Assembly: GCA_013349325.1 (NCBI GenBank)
Contig: DUZX01000010.1
Location: 1-64,000, forward strand
Direction: 5' to 3'
From: Desulfuromonadales bacterium
Lineage (GTDB): Bacteria; Desulfobacterota; Desulfuromonadia; Geobacterales; Pseudopelobacteraceae
Length of the DNA stretch: 64,000 bases
Both the position numbers and the translations under genes were made by a program. The notes below the pieces were generated by a model. The model had not been told where the DNA came from, ran no database searches, and saw nothing but the letters and a program-made list of their open reading frames with translations. Positions 17,164 through 25,098 of this stretch are shown in pieces (position 1 is the stretch's first letter; each line of letters begins with the position of its first letter).

Positions 17164-17273
17164 ACACGACAATACTAAACCATCCGCGAGGATGGGGCGG
17201 AAAGCCCACAGGGTCTCATTGAGACAGCCGGGTTGCCGAATGATCGTACATATTCCGGCAACCCGGCTTTTTT
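17164..17273 (+). promoter_or_regulatory. GEMM-Ib (3',3'-cGAMP-type) riboswitch, copy 1 with terminator
   Basis: The aptamer core ACACGACAATACTAAACC, then CATCC/GGATG hairpin, GGGGCGGAAAGCC, GTCTC/GAGAC hairpin and AGCCGGGTTGCCG matches the Geobacter GEMM-Ib class as I remember it, which prefers cyclic GMP-AMP over c-di-GMP. The last segment GCCGGGTTGCCG (17227-17238) also pairs perfectly with CGGCAACCCGGC (17256-17267), followed by TTTTTTA: a 12-bp terminator. The aptamer and terminator share this strand, so ligand binding should prevent termination (an on-switch). Confidence 0.87.
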
Positions 17274-17308
17274 ATTTCGGGTTCCGGATGGCGACGTCAG
17301 CAGGCGAT

Positions 17309-17422
17309 ACACGATACTACTAAACCATTCGTGAGAATGGGGCGGAAAGCCCACAGGGTCTCTCTGAGACAGCCGGGTTGCCGAATGATCGTACACATTC
17401 CGGTGACCCGGCTTTAATATTT
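17309..17422 (+). promoter_or_regulatory. GEMM-Ib riboswitch, copy 2 with weakened terminator
   Basis: The second copy begins exactly 145 bases after the first. The aptamer keeps CTAAACC, the GGGGCGGAAAGCC junction and the GAGACAGCCGGGTTGCCG strand; its first hairpin is CATTC/GAATG, a compensated change (CATCC/GGATG in copy 1). The terminator arms GCCGGGTTGCCG (17372-17383) and CGGTGACCCGGC (17401-17412) pair with two G-U pairs and are followed only by TTTAATATTT, so this terminator should be leakier than the other two. Confidence 0.86.
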
Positions 17423-17453
17423 CGGGCACCGGAGTGTGACGTCAGCAGGCGAT

Positions 17454-17564
17454 ATACGACAATACTAAACCATCCGTGAGGATGGGGCGGAAAGCCCATT
17501 GGGTCTCATCGAGACAGCCGGGATGCCGAATTATCGAACAGATATTCCGGCACCCGGCTTTTTT
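17454..17564 (+). promoter_or_regulatory. GEMM-Ib riboswitch, copy 3 with terminator
   Basis: The third copy again starts 145 bases after the second. It has TACGACAATACTAAACC, CATCC/GGATG, GGGGCGGAAAGCC and GTCTC/GAGAC, with small changes (CCATT for CCACA in the junction, GGGATGCCG). GCCGGGATGCCG (17517-17528) pairs with CGGCACCCGGC (17548-17558) with one bulged A, followed by TTTTTT. It is the last gate before the cytochrome gene 120 bases downstream. Confidence 0.86.
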
Positions 17565-17682
17565 GTGGGTCCGGTTTGGGGAGGTGATGCGACATCAACA
17601 AAATAAATGAATAATCATCGACTGTTGGCGAAGCGACTCTATAGAAGTACACAAACAACCACGATACGAATGAGGTAAAAAA

Positions 17683-18957
17683 ATGAATAAGTCAATTATG
17701 AGTAGAACGATTCTGTATATCTGCGCAGCGACGATATCACTTGCCGGATGTGGTGGCGGTGGCTCGGCAACGCCGGCCGGTTCGACGGCCGGTGTCAGCA
17801 AAGGTACGGTCACCAAAAGCGTTGCAGGTACATCCGGCCAACAGCTCACGGTTAATAATGTCGCATTCAGCACCACTGGCGCGAGCGTAACACTGAATGG
17901 AGATCCGGCCGCACCCGGCGACCTGAAGCAGGGCATGCAGGTCGAGATTACCGGTTACATTGAGGGAAGTGCCGGCTCGGCCAGCAGCGTTGTGTGTGAG
18001 GGTGAGCTGGAAGGCATGCTCGAAACGATTGATCGCACTGCCGGCAGCTTTGTCCTGCTTGGTCAAACCGTCGTAGTAAACGATCTGACCATTTTTGAAG
18101 GAGTAACCGGACTCGCTGATCTCGCCGTCGGAAGAGTAGTTGAGGTTCATGGTCTTGCCGATGTGGCAGGTGCCGTGGCCGCCAGTCGTATTGAAGTTAA
18201 GTCCGCGACCCGCAAGGTGTACCTGTCCGGGCCTGTCAGCAATCTGGACAGCGTGCTGAAGACCTTCACCATCCGGACCGTAACGGTTGACTACTCGGAC
18301 TCAGCAACCATACTGCCTGAGCAGCAGTTAGCCAACGGGATGATCGTCAAAGTGAAGGGTACCTCTGTCAGCGGTGTCGTGAAAGCGACTAAAATCAGGG
18401 TGCGCCATACACCACGGCAGCATGGTTATGCAGAACTTGAGGGGTTGGTAAGCGGCTACGATGCTGTAGCCGGCACCTTCTCGCTGAACAATCAGCCGGT
18501 TCAGCTGACTTCAACGACCATCTTTAAAGGCGGGGCTGTGGGCGATATCACGGAAGGAACCAAAATCGAGGTCAAAGGTGAAGTGACCAACGGCATACTG
18601 GTGGCAAATAAGGTCGAAATTGATCATGACAGACAGCACGGAATCCCTGCTCCGACACCGACACCCGTGCCGACACCAACACCCGTGCCAACACCAACAC
18701 CCGTGCCAACACCAACACCCGTGCCAACACCAACACCAACACCGGTTCCGACGCCCGCCCCACTACCTGGCAAAGTGGTCTATGACACTTCATGTGCGGG
18801 ATGCCACACGTTGGGAACGTATGACGCGGCGGGATTTGCACCGAACCTTTCGGGCAAGGGTTCAAAGATTGCCGGCAAGATAGGTGCAGGACACAACAAC
18901 GTGAGCCTGACTTCGCAACAGATCATTGATGTCGCGGCGTTTGTAAACGCAAATTAG
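17683..18957 (+). CDS. lipoprotein with DUF5666-like repeats and C-terminal monoheme cytochrome c domain
   Basis: A 424-residue lipoprotein. The signal ends in the lipobox LAGC (Cys ~23) followed by a glycine stretch. Residues ~35-310 hold about four related beta-rich repeats of ~65 residues with the pattern (G-V-E-V-K-G ... V-A-x-K-I-E-V), as in DUF5666. A Thr-Pro-rich hinge (~322-360) follows, then a small cytochrome domain with one heme site, CAGCH. No methionine ligand is visible after the heme; the conserved GHNN histidine may be the second axial ligand. GAGGT precedes the ATG. The architecture suggests an outer-surface electron carrier on a flexible arm. Expression is gated by the three riboswitches upstream. 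Confidence 0.82.
   Translation: MNKSIMSRTILYICAATISLAGCGGGGSATPAGSTAGVSKGTVTKSVAGTSGQQLTVNNVAFSTTGASVTLNGDPAAPGDLKQGMQVEITGYIEGSAGSASSVVCEGELEGMLETIDRTAGSFVLLGQTVVVNDLTIFEGVTGLADLAVGRVVEVHGLADVAGAVAASRIEVKSATRKVYLSGPVSNLDSVLKTFTIRTVTVDYSDSATILPEQQLANGMIVKVKGTSVSGVVKATKIRVRHTPRQHGYAELEGLVSGYDAVAGTFSLNNQPVQLTSTTIFKGGAVGDITEGTKIEVKGEVTNGILVANKVEIDHDRQHGIPAPTPTPVPTPTPVPTPTPVPTPTPVPTPTPTPVPTPAPLPGKVVYDTSCAGCHTLGTYDAAGFAPNLSGKGSKIAGKIGAGHNNVSLTSQQIIDVAAFVNAN
18652..18752 (+). repeat. coding tandem repeat, 18-bp period (Thr-Pro hinge)
   Basis: About five copies of an 18-bp unit (CCAACACCAACACCCGTG-like) encode repeated TPTPVP. The copies are nearly identical, so copy number can change by slippage without breaking the frame and would alter hinge length. 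Confidence 0.85.
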
Positions 18958-18998
18958 CAGCGCTCTGTAACTCAATTTATATCTATCATGGAGGAAGT

Positions 18999-19124
18999 AT
19001 GGACCAGGCAAATATGATTCAAACGTTCGTAGGAGTTTCAGGAGTAGTCCTTCTTTCAGTAACCGGTTTATTTGTTGCGTACTGGAAATTGTATGGCAAA
19101 AAGCGCAGCACGTTAGCGAAATAG
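18999..19124 (+). CDS. 41-aa single-span membrane protein
   Basis: ATG at 18999 follows a strong GGAGGA ribosome site. The product reads MDQANMIQTFVGVSGVVLLS, then VTGLFVAYWK and a basic tail LYGKKRSTLAK: one membrane helix with an N-out, positive C-in layout. It lies 41 bases after the riboswitch-controlled cytochrome gene and 103 bases before the diheme lipoprotein, so it is probably part of the same transcript. I do not recognise a family; a small assembly or anchoring partner for the cytochromes is a guess. Confidence 0.62.
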   Translation: MDQANMIQTFVGVSGVVLLSVTGLFVAYWKLYGKKRSTLAK

Positions 19125-19163
19125 GACCGTACCTTTGCAATAAGAGATGACATTATCAGACAA

Positions 19164-19194
19164 GACCTCCGAAGTTTTAAAAACCTCGGAGGTC
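19164..19194 (+). promoter_or_regulatory. stem-loop in the leader of the diheme cytochrome gene
   Basis: GACCTCCGA (19164-19172) pairs with TCGGAGGTC (19186-19194); the loop is A/T-rich (AGTTTTAAAAACC) and allows further pairing. No T run follows. It begins 40 bases after the 41-aa gene and ends 33 bases before the next start codon, so it may be an mRNA-processing or translation-control element. Confidence 0.5.
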
Positions 19195-19227
19195 TCCGTA
19201 GATGAAGGCCAGAAAGAGGTTGGCGAT

Positions 19228-19782
19228 ATGAAAAGATTTATGAGTAGCACGATACTGTTAGCGGGCATTGCACTTCTGGCATTGTCCGGCTGTGGCAGTG
19301 TGCCCGATGACGCAACTGCCGGTATCAGCGTCGGGACGGCCACAAAAGTAGCGAACGGAGCGCCGGTCCCCCAGCTTTCACTTCATGGCAGCGCGCTCTA
19401 TGCGACCAATTGCGCCCGCTGCCATGGCCCCTTGACCTCCTCCTCCAAAAAGGAACGTACTGCCAGACTTATTCAGAGCGCCATCACCGGCAACGTAGGA
19501 GGCATGGGGTATATCATGCTTACCGGACCTGAAATCCAGGCCATTGCAGACAGTCTCGGCGGTCCGGCGTCATCGTCACCCGGTACACAGCCGGGCAAGG
19601 TACTCTATGACGTCACCTGTTCTGAGTGCCATCGTTTGGGAACCTACGACAGTGCCGGATTAGCGGCAAACCTCTCCGGTAAAACAGGCATAATTGCGGT
19701 TAAAATAAGCACCGGTCACAAGGGAATCAGTCTGAACGCACAACAAATTACGGATCTCACCAATTTTATGGATGATTATTAG
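19228..19782 (+). CDS. diheme c-type cytochrome lipoprotein
   Basis: From ATG 19228 (AGAGG upstream) the protein has 184 residues; an upstream in-frame ATG at 19147 would add 27 residues without a signal-like character. The lipobox is LSGC. The first cytochrome domain has CARCH and a GGMGY methionine, a normal His/Met site. The second has CSECH and, like the domain of the preceding lipoprotein, GHKGISL in place of a methionine, suggesting bis-histidine ligation. The second domain is clearly homologous to the C-terminal domain of the gene at 17683 (both read CHxLGTYDxAG...NLSGK), so the pair arose by duplication. Confidence 0.86.
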   Translation: MKRFMSSTILLAGIALLALSGCGSVPDDATAGISVGTATKVANGAPVPQLSLHGSALYATNCARCHGPLTSSSKKERTARLIQSAITGNVGGMGYIMLTGPEIQAIADSLGGPASSSPGTQPGKVLYDVTCSECHRLGTYDSAGLAANLSGKTGIIAVKISTGHKGISLNAQQITDLTNFMDDY

Positions 19783-19962
19783 ATGTACATTTTTTTGCAG
19801 AAACAGAAAAATGCACACAGCTTCCCTCTTTAGCTTTGCACCCCGCCGATCTGCTCGTGCCCCTTTTTCAATGCTGAACAGATAACCAGTTGAAAACCTG
19901 TAGCGACTTCCCTATAGTACCGCTCGCTGCTGACAAGAGACGATGCACAGGGGGAACAGCTG

Positions 19963-20460
19963 ATGAGAGCCGCAATTTTAACGTTGAGTGACAAGGGTTC
20001 ACGAGGTGAGCGGATTGACGAGAGCGGACCGGCTCTGGCTGCATGGCTGGCGGAGCGGGGTGTGCAGACGGTTACGTCACGCGTCATAGCTGATGAATAT
20101 GATCAGATTGTGGACGTGCTCACGGAGTGGTCAGATAGCGATACAGCCGATCTGATCCTGACGACCGGCGGCACCGGCGTCTCACCACGCGACATAACGC
20201 CCGAGGCGACAATGCAGGTAGCAGTGCGACTGATTCCCGGCCTCGGAGAGCTGATGCGGCTCAGAAGCCTCGAAAAAACAACGACGGCCTCCTTATCGCG
20301 GGCTGTTGCCGGTATCCGCAACAAATCACTGATCATCAATCTCCCCGGCAGTCCCCGGGGCGCCCTGGAAAATCTGGAAGCGGTCTGGCCAACAATCGGC
20401 CATGCGGTTGAAAAGATTCGCGGAGGAGAGGAAGATTGTGGGGGACGGTTTTCAAAATAA
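19963..20460 (+). CDS. MogA/MoaB-family molybdopterin adenylyltransferase
   Basis: A 165-residue protein of the Mog/MoaB fold, which adenylylates molybdopterin before molybdate insertion. TLSDKGSRGERIDESGP, TTGGTGVSPRDITPEA and the NLPGSPRGALENLE motif are intact. GGGGGA precedes the ATG. The 3' end overlaps the start region of the rRNA methyltransferase gene. Functionally linked to moaC at 16589; the cytochrome locus lies between them. Confidence 0.92.
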   Translation: MRAAILTLSDKGSRGERIDESGPALAAWLAERGVQTVTSRVIADEYDQIVDVLTEWSDSDTADLILTTGGTGVSPRDITPEATMQVAVRLIPGLGELMRLRSLEKTTTASLSRAVAGIRNKSLIINLPGSPRGALENLEAVWPTIGHAVEKIRGGEEDCGGRFSK

Positions 20461-21682
20461 GATGAAGAGTCCACATACTTCACATAGCATGGCATGCATC
20501 GTTGGACCTGAAACCGTCCGGATGCTGGAACTGGGACATCCCTGGGTCGTAGCCGACGCCTATACCAGAAAGTGGCCGACCGGCACTCCCGGTCAGACAG
20601 TCGATTTATGTGACGGCCAGAATCGAGTTCTGGCGACCGCCCTGCTCGATCCGAATGACCGGATTGTGGCGCGGGTCCTGGATCGGAAGCGGATTCAGCT
20701 CGATCGTTCCTGGTTGAGCGGGCGCCTGCGAAGCGCTCTGGAACTGCGTCGGCAGCACGCCGATCTTACCGGTTCGACCGCTTACCGGATCGTGAATGCC
20801 GAGGGTGACGGCTTGCCGGGGCTGACCATTGATCGCTATGGCGATTATCTGATGTTGCAGCTCTACAGCGCGGCCTGGCGCCCGCACCTTAAGCAGATAA
20901 CCCAGCTGCTGCAGGAACTCTGTACACCGCGCGGAATCTATGAAAAGTGCCGTCCCCAAAAGACCCGTGAGCTTGAGGCGATCAGTGACAGCAAGTCGTA
21001 TGGCCGCTTACTGGTCGGCGCGGCTGCGCCGGCACGGCTGAAGGTTCTGGAGAACGGCCTCACCTTTCTGGTCAGCCTGGAACAGGGGCTCAACAGCGGG
21101 CTGTTCCTCGATCAGCGCCGTAATCGCCGCGATCTCATGGCACGGGTTGCAGGCAAGCGGGTCCTCAATTTATTCGCCTATACCGGCGCTTTTTCGGTAG
21201 CATCTGCCGCTGCCGGAGCCGCACAGGTTACCAGCGTCGATGCATCCGGCGGCTATACCCAGTGGGCCAAAGACAACTTTAGCGTCAACCGCCTTAACCC
21301 CGGGCAGCATGAATTCATCGTCGGCGATTGCCTGGCGGTGTTACGCAAACTGGCCCAGAACGGAAAGATTTTCGACGTCATCCTGATGGATCCCCCCTCG
21401 TTTTCTACAACGGCCAAGAGCCGCTTTACCACGAAAGGGGGCACCTCGGACCTGGTGGCGTCCGCACTGCCGCTGATGAAAAGCGGTGGATTATTGATCG
21501 CATCCTCTAACCACCAGAAGATCGACCTGTCTGATTACCTTAAAGAGCTGCGCCGAGGAGCGCTACAGGCACACGCTGACCTGCGGGTGATCTCGCTGCT
21601 CGGACAACCGGAAGATTTCCCCTATCCGGTAACATTTCCAGAAGGGCGCTATCTCAAATATGCCGTGTGTATGAAGGCGTGA
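20438..21682 (+). CDS. class I SAM-dependent rRNA methyltransferase, RlmI-like
   Basis: About 414 residues: an N-terminal PUA-like domain ([10 protein letters not shown]), a central RNA-binding region, and a Rossmann methyltransferase domain with [18 protein letters not shown] (SAM motif I), VDASGGY and the catalytic DPPSF motif. This is the order of RlmI, which makes m5C in 23S rRNA, but the catalytic cysteine motif TLVCSNP is replaced by IASSNHQ, as in many family members. GGAGAGGAAG just before the GTG at 20438 supports that start; ATG 20462 is an alternative. It overlaps the Mog gene by 23 bases. Confidence 0.88.
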   Translation: MGDGFQNKMKSPHTSHSMACIVGPETVRMLELGHPWVVADAYTRKWPTGTPGQTVDLCDGQNRVLATALLDPNDRIVARVLDRKRIQLDRSWLSGRLRSALELRRQHADLTGSTAYRIVNAEGDGLPGLTIDRYGDYLMLQLYSAAWRPHLKQITQLLQELCTPRGIYEKCRPQKTRELEAISDSKSYGRLLVGAAAPARLKVLENGLTFLVSLEQGLNSGLFLDQRRNRRDLMARVAGKRVLNLFAYTGAFSVASAAAGAAQVTSVDASGGYTQWAKDNFSVNRLNPGQHEFIVGDCLAVLRKLAQNGKIFDVILMDPPSFSTTAKSRFTTKGGTSDLVASALPLMKSGGLLIASSNHQKIDLSDYLKELRRGALQAHADLRVISLLGQPEDFPYPVTFPEGRYLKYAVCMKA

Positions 21683-21689
21683 TCAGACC

Positions 21690-22013
21690 ATGACTATTGA
21701 AATACTCGAAGCGGACATAAAAGTTGAATTTTACCGGGGCTCCGGACCGGGGGGGCAGCACCGCAACACGACCGATTCTGCAGTGCGTATCCGCCACCTG
21801 CCGACCGGAATCGTAGCCCAAGCTTCAGAGAACCGCAGTCAGTTCCAGAACAGGGAGGTTGCTATGGAACGATTGCGGCAAGCCCTGGAAAAACGTGCCC
21901 GCATCGTAAAAAAACGGCTCGCAACGCGCGTCCCGAAACGGACCAAAGAGAACAGACTCACCGACAAACGGATTATGGCTGAAAAGAAACGCCTGCGTAC
22001 AACTCTGGAATAA
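21690..22013 (+). CDS. RF-1-domain protein (ArfB/ICT1-like ribosome rescue)
   Basis: A 107-residue protein made only of the catalytic domain of class I release factors. [18 protein letters not shown] carries the GGQ that hydrolyses peptidyl-tRNA, and a basic C-terminal tail ([21 protein letters not shown]) could reach into an empty mRNA channel as in ArfB. It has no codon-recognition domain. It might rescue stalled ribosomes; bacterial RF-H is another candidate. It starts 8 bases after the methyltransferase stop. Confidence 0.86.
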   Translation: MTIEILEADIKVEFYRGSGPGGQHRNTTDSAVRIRHLPTGIVAQASENRSQFQNREVAMERLRQALEKRARIVKKRLATRVPKRTKENRLTDKRIMAEKKRLRTTLE

Positions 22014-22112
22014 TCAGATCCTGCCCCCCCTCAATCTTGTATTTCCCTCAGAATTCGTTTGACTGGTTACCGATAAGGCTGTAATTTACCTGACTTTATA
22101 TTCGGGGTTTTC

Positions 22113-22817
22113 ATGCTACGCGCATATCTCTATTTGGCCGCCTTCATTCCGCTGACATTCCTGCTGTCGGGCTGTGCCTTAATCTCTACACTCTTTGATA
22201 ACAGTGGGCGATCGTATAGCTGGCACGCCCGCCTCTGGGCCCGTCTGGCTCTGGCTCTGAACCGAGTCACGGTAACGGTCAACGGAGTCGAAAACCTCCC
22301 GAGCGGCGCGACAATATTCATGAGTAATCATCAGAGCAGTTTCGATATTCTCGCGCTGCTGGCGGCCATGCCGCGGCAACTGCACTGGATCGCCAAGAAG
22401 GAGCTATTCGATATTCCGGTATTCGGCCCATCCATGCGGCGCGGCGGGTATATCCCGCTGGATCGCGGTGATGGTCGTAAAGCTCTGCAGAGTATGGATG
22501 CTGCCGCTGACACCATTCGACAGGGGAAGTGTGTGGTGCTGTTTCCCGAGGGAACCCGCACGACTGATGGTAACCTGCTCCCGTTCAAGCGGGGTGGGTT
22601 TATTCTGGCACGCAAGGCGGCCGTCCCGGTTATTCCGATCACCATCAACGGCAGCGGCAAAGTCAACCCTGCCAATCAGATCCGCCTGTATTCCGGCGAC
22701 ATCAGCATTACCATCCACCCGCCGGTGATTGTCCCGACCGACCTGCGCCGCAGCGAGGCTGAATCCTGGATGATGGAAGCTGTGCGGGAGCGGATTGAAT
22801 CCGCCCTGGAGCATTAA
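22113..22817 (+). CDS. plsC: 1-acyl-sn-glycerol-3-phosphate acyltransferase
   Basis: A 234-residue membrane-associated acyltransferase that makes phosphatidic acid. The catalytic NHQSSFD (NHX4D) lies at about residues 70-76 and the second motif FPEGTRT at about 148-154; two hydrophobic segments lie at the N-terminus. The stop codon abuts the start of the next small gene. It is the first gene of a run plsC / 61-aa membrane protein / TPR protein / rnj with little or no spacing. Confidence 0.92.
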   Translation: MLRAYLYLAAFIPLTFLLSGCALISTLFDNSGRSYSWHARLWARLALALNRVTVTVNGVENLPSGATIFMSNHQSSFDILALLAAMPRQLHWIAKKELFDIPVFGPSMRRGGYIPLDRGDGRKALQSMDAAADTIRQGKCVVLFPEGTRTTDGNLLPFKRGGFILARKAAVPVIPITINGSGKVNPANQIRLYSGDISITIHPPVIVPTDLRRSEAESWMMEAVRERIESALEH

Positions 22818-23003
22818 ATGACTATCGGCTATCAGTACATTCTATTGGTCATTGCAGGTCTGGCAGGAGTTGTCTACGGTCTGCCGGCTGCTCACCGCCT
22901 GAAGTGTCCCTTTGACATCGCGGCAGCTTTGGCCGTGCTGGCCGGAGTTGTCGCAACTGCGATGGGTATTCTTTTGACATTTATTCCGGGCTTTTTCAGG
23001 TGA
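22818..23003 (+). CDS. 61-aa membrane protein with two spans
   Basis: Starts one base after the plsC stop. Two hydrophobic helices (YILLVIAGLAGVVYGL and AALAVLAGVVATAMGILLTF) with a short loop, ending PGFFR. No recognised family. Tight spacing on both sides supports it as a real operon member of unknown role, possibly in envelope lipid biology. Confidence 0.68.
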   Translation: MTIGYQYILLVIAGLAGVVYGLPAAHRLKCPFDIAAALAVLAGVVATAMGILLTFIPGFFR

Positions 23004-23007
23004 ACTG

Positions 23008-23409
23008 ATGCGCGAAAAAATTACACATATTCTGCTGAACGGTTCTGTTATCGCACTATTCTGCCTGCTGTTACTTCTGGCAAGCACCTGGTGGCGCATG
23101 ACCAGCCAGTTCGAGCTCGGTGAAGCGGCGCTGCGACGCGGAGATTTTCCGGCAGCGGTGGCCGGCTTCGAGTCGGCTGTCCATATGTACATCCCCTTTC
23201 ATCCCGTGATAGAAAAAGCCGCCGGACGCCTGTGGCACCTGGGAGAAACCAACGAACAGCTGGGCGACGTCAATCGTGCCTTGATCGCGTATCGAGCATT
23301 ACGCAGTTCTTTTTACGCCGATCACTGGCTGATTACTCCGGGGCGGGATTGGATCGAGCGCTGCAATAAAAAGATAGCGGCATTGATACCGCTACAGAGA
23401 GAGAGATAA
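23008..23409 (+). CDS. membrane-anchored TPR-like protein, 133 aa
   Basis: One N-terminal membrane helix (VIALFCLLLLLASTWW) is followed by TPR-like helical repeats (FELGEAALRRGDFPAAVAGFESAV and LGETNEQLGDVNRALIAYRAL). The soluble part would face the periplasm. Such proteins act as scaffolds; the partner is unknown. It lies between a two-span membrane protein and rnj in one operon. Confidence 0.68.
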   Translation: MREKITHILLNGSVIALFCLLLLLASTWWRMTSQFELGEAALRRGDFPAAVAGFESAVHMYIPFHPVIEKAAGRLWHLGETNEQLGDVNRALIAYRALRSSFYADHWLITPGRDWIERCNKKIAALIPLQRER

Positions 23410-23411
23410 CT

Positions 23412-25085
23412 ATGGATGTCCTGCAAAAAAACGCGGCACTGCAGATCGTCGCCCTGGGCGGGTTGGGCGAAATCGGTATGAACATGACCGTTTACCAGCA
23501 TGGCAGCGATATCCTGATCGTTGATTGCGGGTTGATGTTTCCGGCGCCGGAGATGCTTGGTATCGACTATGTCATCCCCGATATCAGCTGGCTGAGGGAA
23601 CGGGTGGATCAGGTACGCGGCATCTGTCTGACGCATGGTCACGAGGATCATATCGGTGCGCTTCCGTTCGTACTGCAGGAGTTGAATATACCGGTGTACG
23701 GCACCGCCCTGACGCTCGGCCTGCTGAATGCCAAACTGGAAGAGTACAAGCTGAACGACGCAGTCGAACTCGTCACGGTTAAACCGCGCGACACCGTGTC
23801 GGTCGGCTGTTTTCAGGTTGAATTCCTGCGGGTAGCGCACTCGATTGTCGATGGCTGCGCGTTGGCCATTACGACACCGGAAGGTGTTGTCATCCATGCC
23901 GGCGACTTCAAGATCGATCATACTCCGGTTGATGGTCAGCTGACCGACCTGGCCAGCCTGTCGCGCTATGGTGAGGCGGGGGTGCTGGCACTGCTTTCCG
24001 ATTCGACCAACGTCGAACGGGAAGGGTACACGCTCTCCGAAAAATATGTTGGTGAAGCCTTTTCCGAGATCTTTCCGACCTGCACGGGGCGGATTATCGT
24101 AGCCACTTTTTCCAGCAGCATCCATCGTGTACAGCAGGTGGCCGACGTAGCCATCCGCTGTGGCCGCAAGATCCTGCTGAATGGCCGCTCGATGGTCAAA
24201 AACGTCCAGATCGCACGTGATCTGGGGTACCTGGCCATACCTGACGAGCAGTTGATGGATATCAGGGCTCTGCCGCACTTGCCACCTGAACAGGTCTGCA
24301 TCATTTCCACCGGCAGTCAGGGGGAGCCGATGAGCGCCCTGACGCGCATAGCCATGGATGATCATAAACAGATCCGGCTCGAAAAAGGGGACACGGTCAT
24401 TCTCTCCTCGCGCGTCATACCGGGTAACGAGCGCACCATTTCGGAACTGATTAACCATCTCTACCGTCGCGGCGCCGAGGTCTTTCACGAAAAAGTATCT
24501 GAAGTGCACGTTTCCGGACATGCCAGCCAGGAAGAACTCAAACTGATGCTCAACACCGTGCAGCCGCGCTTCTTCATACCGATCCATGGCGAATATCGCC
24601 ATCTGGTCAATCATATCAAGCTGGCCCGAAAAGTCGGTATCCCCGAAGAGCGTTGCATCCTGATGGTCAATGGTGACGTTGTCTCATTCTATTCAGAAAC
24701 AGCGGTGATCGTCGAGCGGATCGAATCCGGCAGGGTTTTTGTGGACGGCAAGGGGGTTGGCGATGTCGGCCGGATTGTGCTGCGCGACCGCAAGCATCTC
24801 TCTGAAGACGGTATGATCGTCGTGATAATCGGCATCAACAAGTCAAGCGGTGAGGTGATCTATGGCCCGGATATCGTCTCACGCGGTTTTGTTTTTGAAG
24901 ATGAAAACCGGGAGTACCTGGCTGATGCCAAGAATGTGGTGATTGCTGCACTGGATGAGTTGAATACCGAGATGCGCTGTGATAATGAAGAGGTTGAAAC
25001 CGCTGTGCGTCAAGTATTGCGCCGTTTCTGCAAGAAGACCATCGAACGGCGACCGGTGATTCTTCCGATAATTATGGGACTATAG
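23412..25085 (+). CDS. rnj: ribonuclease J
   Basis: A 557-residue metallo-beta-lactamase/beta-CASP nuclease. LGGLGEIGMNMT at the N-terminus, the zinc motif HGHEDHIGALPF, SDSTNVEREGYT, the beta-CASP region and IPIHGEYRHL with the C-terminal dimerisation domain are present. RNase J has 5'-3' exonuclease and endonuclease activity in mRNA decay. RNase Y is encoded 3.5 kb downstream on the other strand, so both decay enzymes occur in this region. Confidence 0.96.
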   Translation: MDVLQKNAALQIVALGGLGEIGMNMTVYQHGSDILIVDCGLMFPAPEMLGIDYVIPDISWLRERVDQVRGICLTHGHEDHIGALPFVLQELNIPVYGTALTLGLLNAKLEEYKLNDAVELVTVKPRDTVSVGCFQVEFLRVAHSIVDGCALAITTPEGVVIHAGDFKIDHTPVDGQLTDLASLSRYGEAGVLALLSDSTNVEREGYTLSEKYVGEAFSEIFPTCTGRIIVATFSSSIHRVQQVADVAIRCGRKILLNGRSMVKNVQIARDLGYLAIPDEQLMDIRALPHLPPEQVCIISTGSQGEPMSALTRIAMDDHKQIRLEKGDTVILSSRVIPGNERTISELINHLYRRGAEVFHEKVSEVHVSGHASQEELKLMLNTVQPRFFIPIHGEYRHLVNHIKLARKVGIPEERCILMVNGDVVSFYSETAVIVERIESGRVFVDGKGVGDVGRIVLRDRKHLSEDGMIVVIIGINKSSGEVIYGPDIVSRGFVFEDENREYLADAKNVVIAALDELNTEMRCDNEEVETAVRQVLRRFCKKTIERRPVILPIIMGL

Positions 25086-25098
25086 ATTTTTTCTGGAG

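Noticed and set aside
17164..17570. Possible CRISPR or simple tandem repeat
   Set aside because: Period is 145 bases, the repeats fold into aptamer-plus-terminator units with compensated changes, and there are no spacers of equal length between short repeats.
18572..18883. Pro/His- or Val/Leu-repeat open frames around 18650
   Set aside because: They are alternate-frame readings of the 18-bp repeat that encodes the Thr-Pro hinge of the cytochrome lipoprotein.
23322..24614. 430-aa antisense open frame over rnj
   Set aside because: Shadow of the conserved RNase J gene in another frame; no independent signals.
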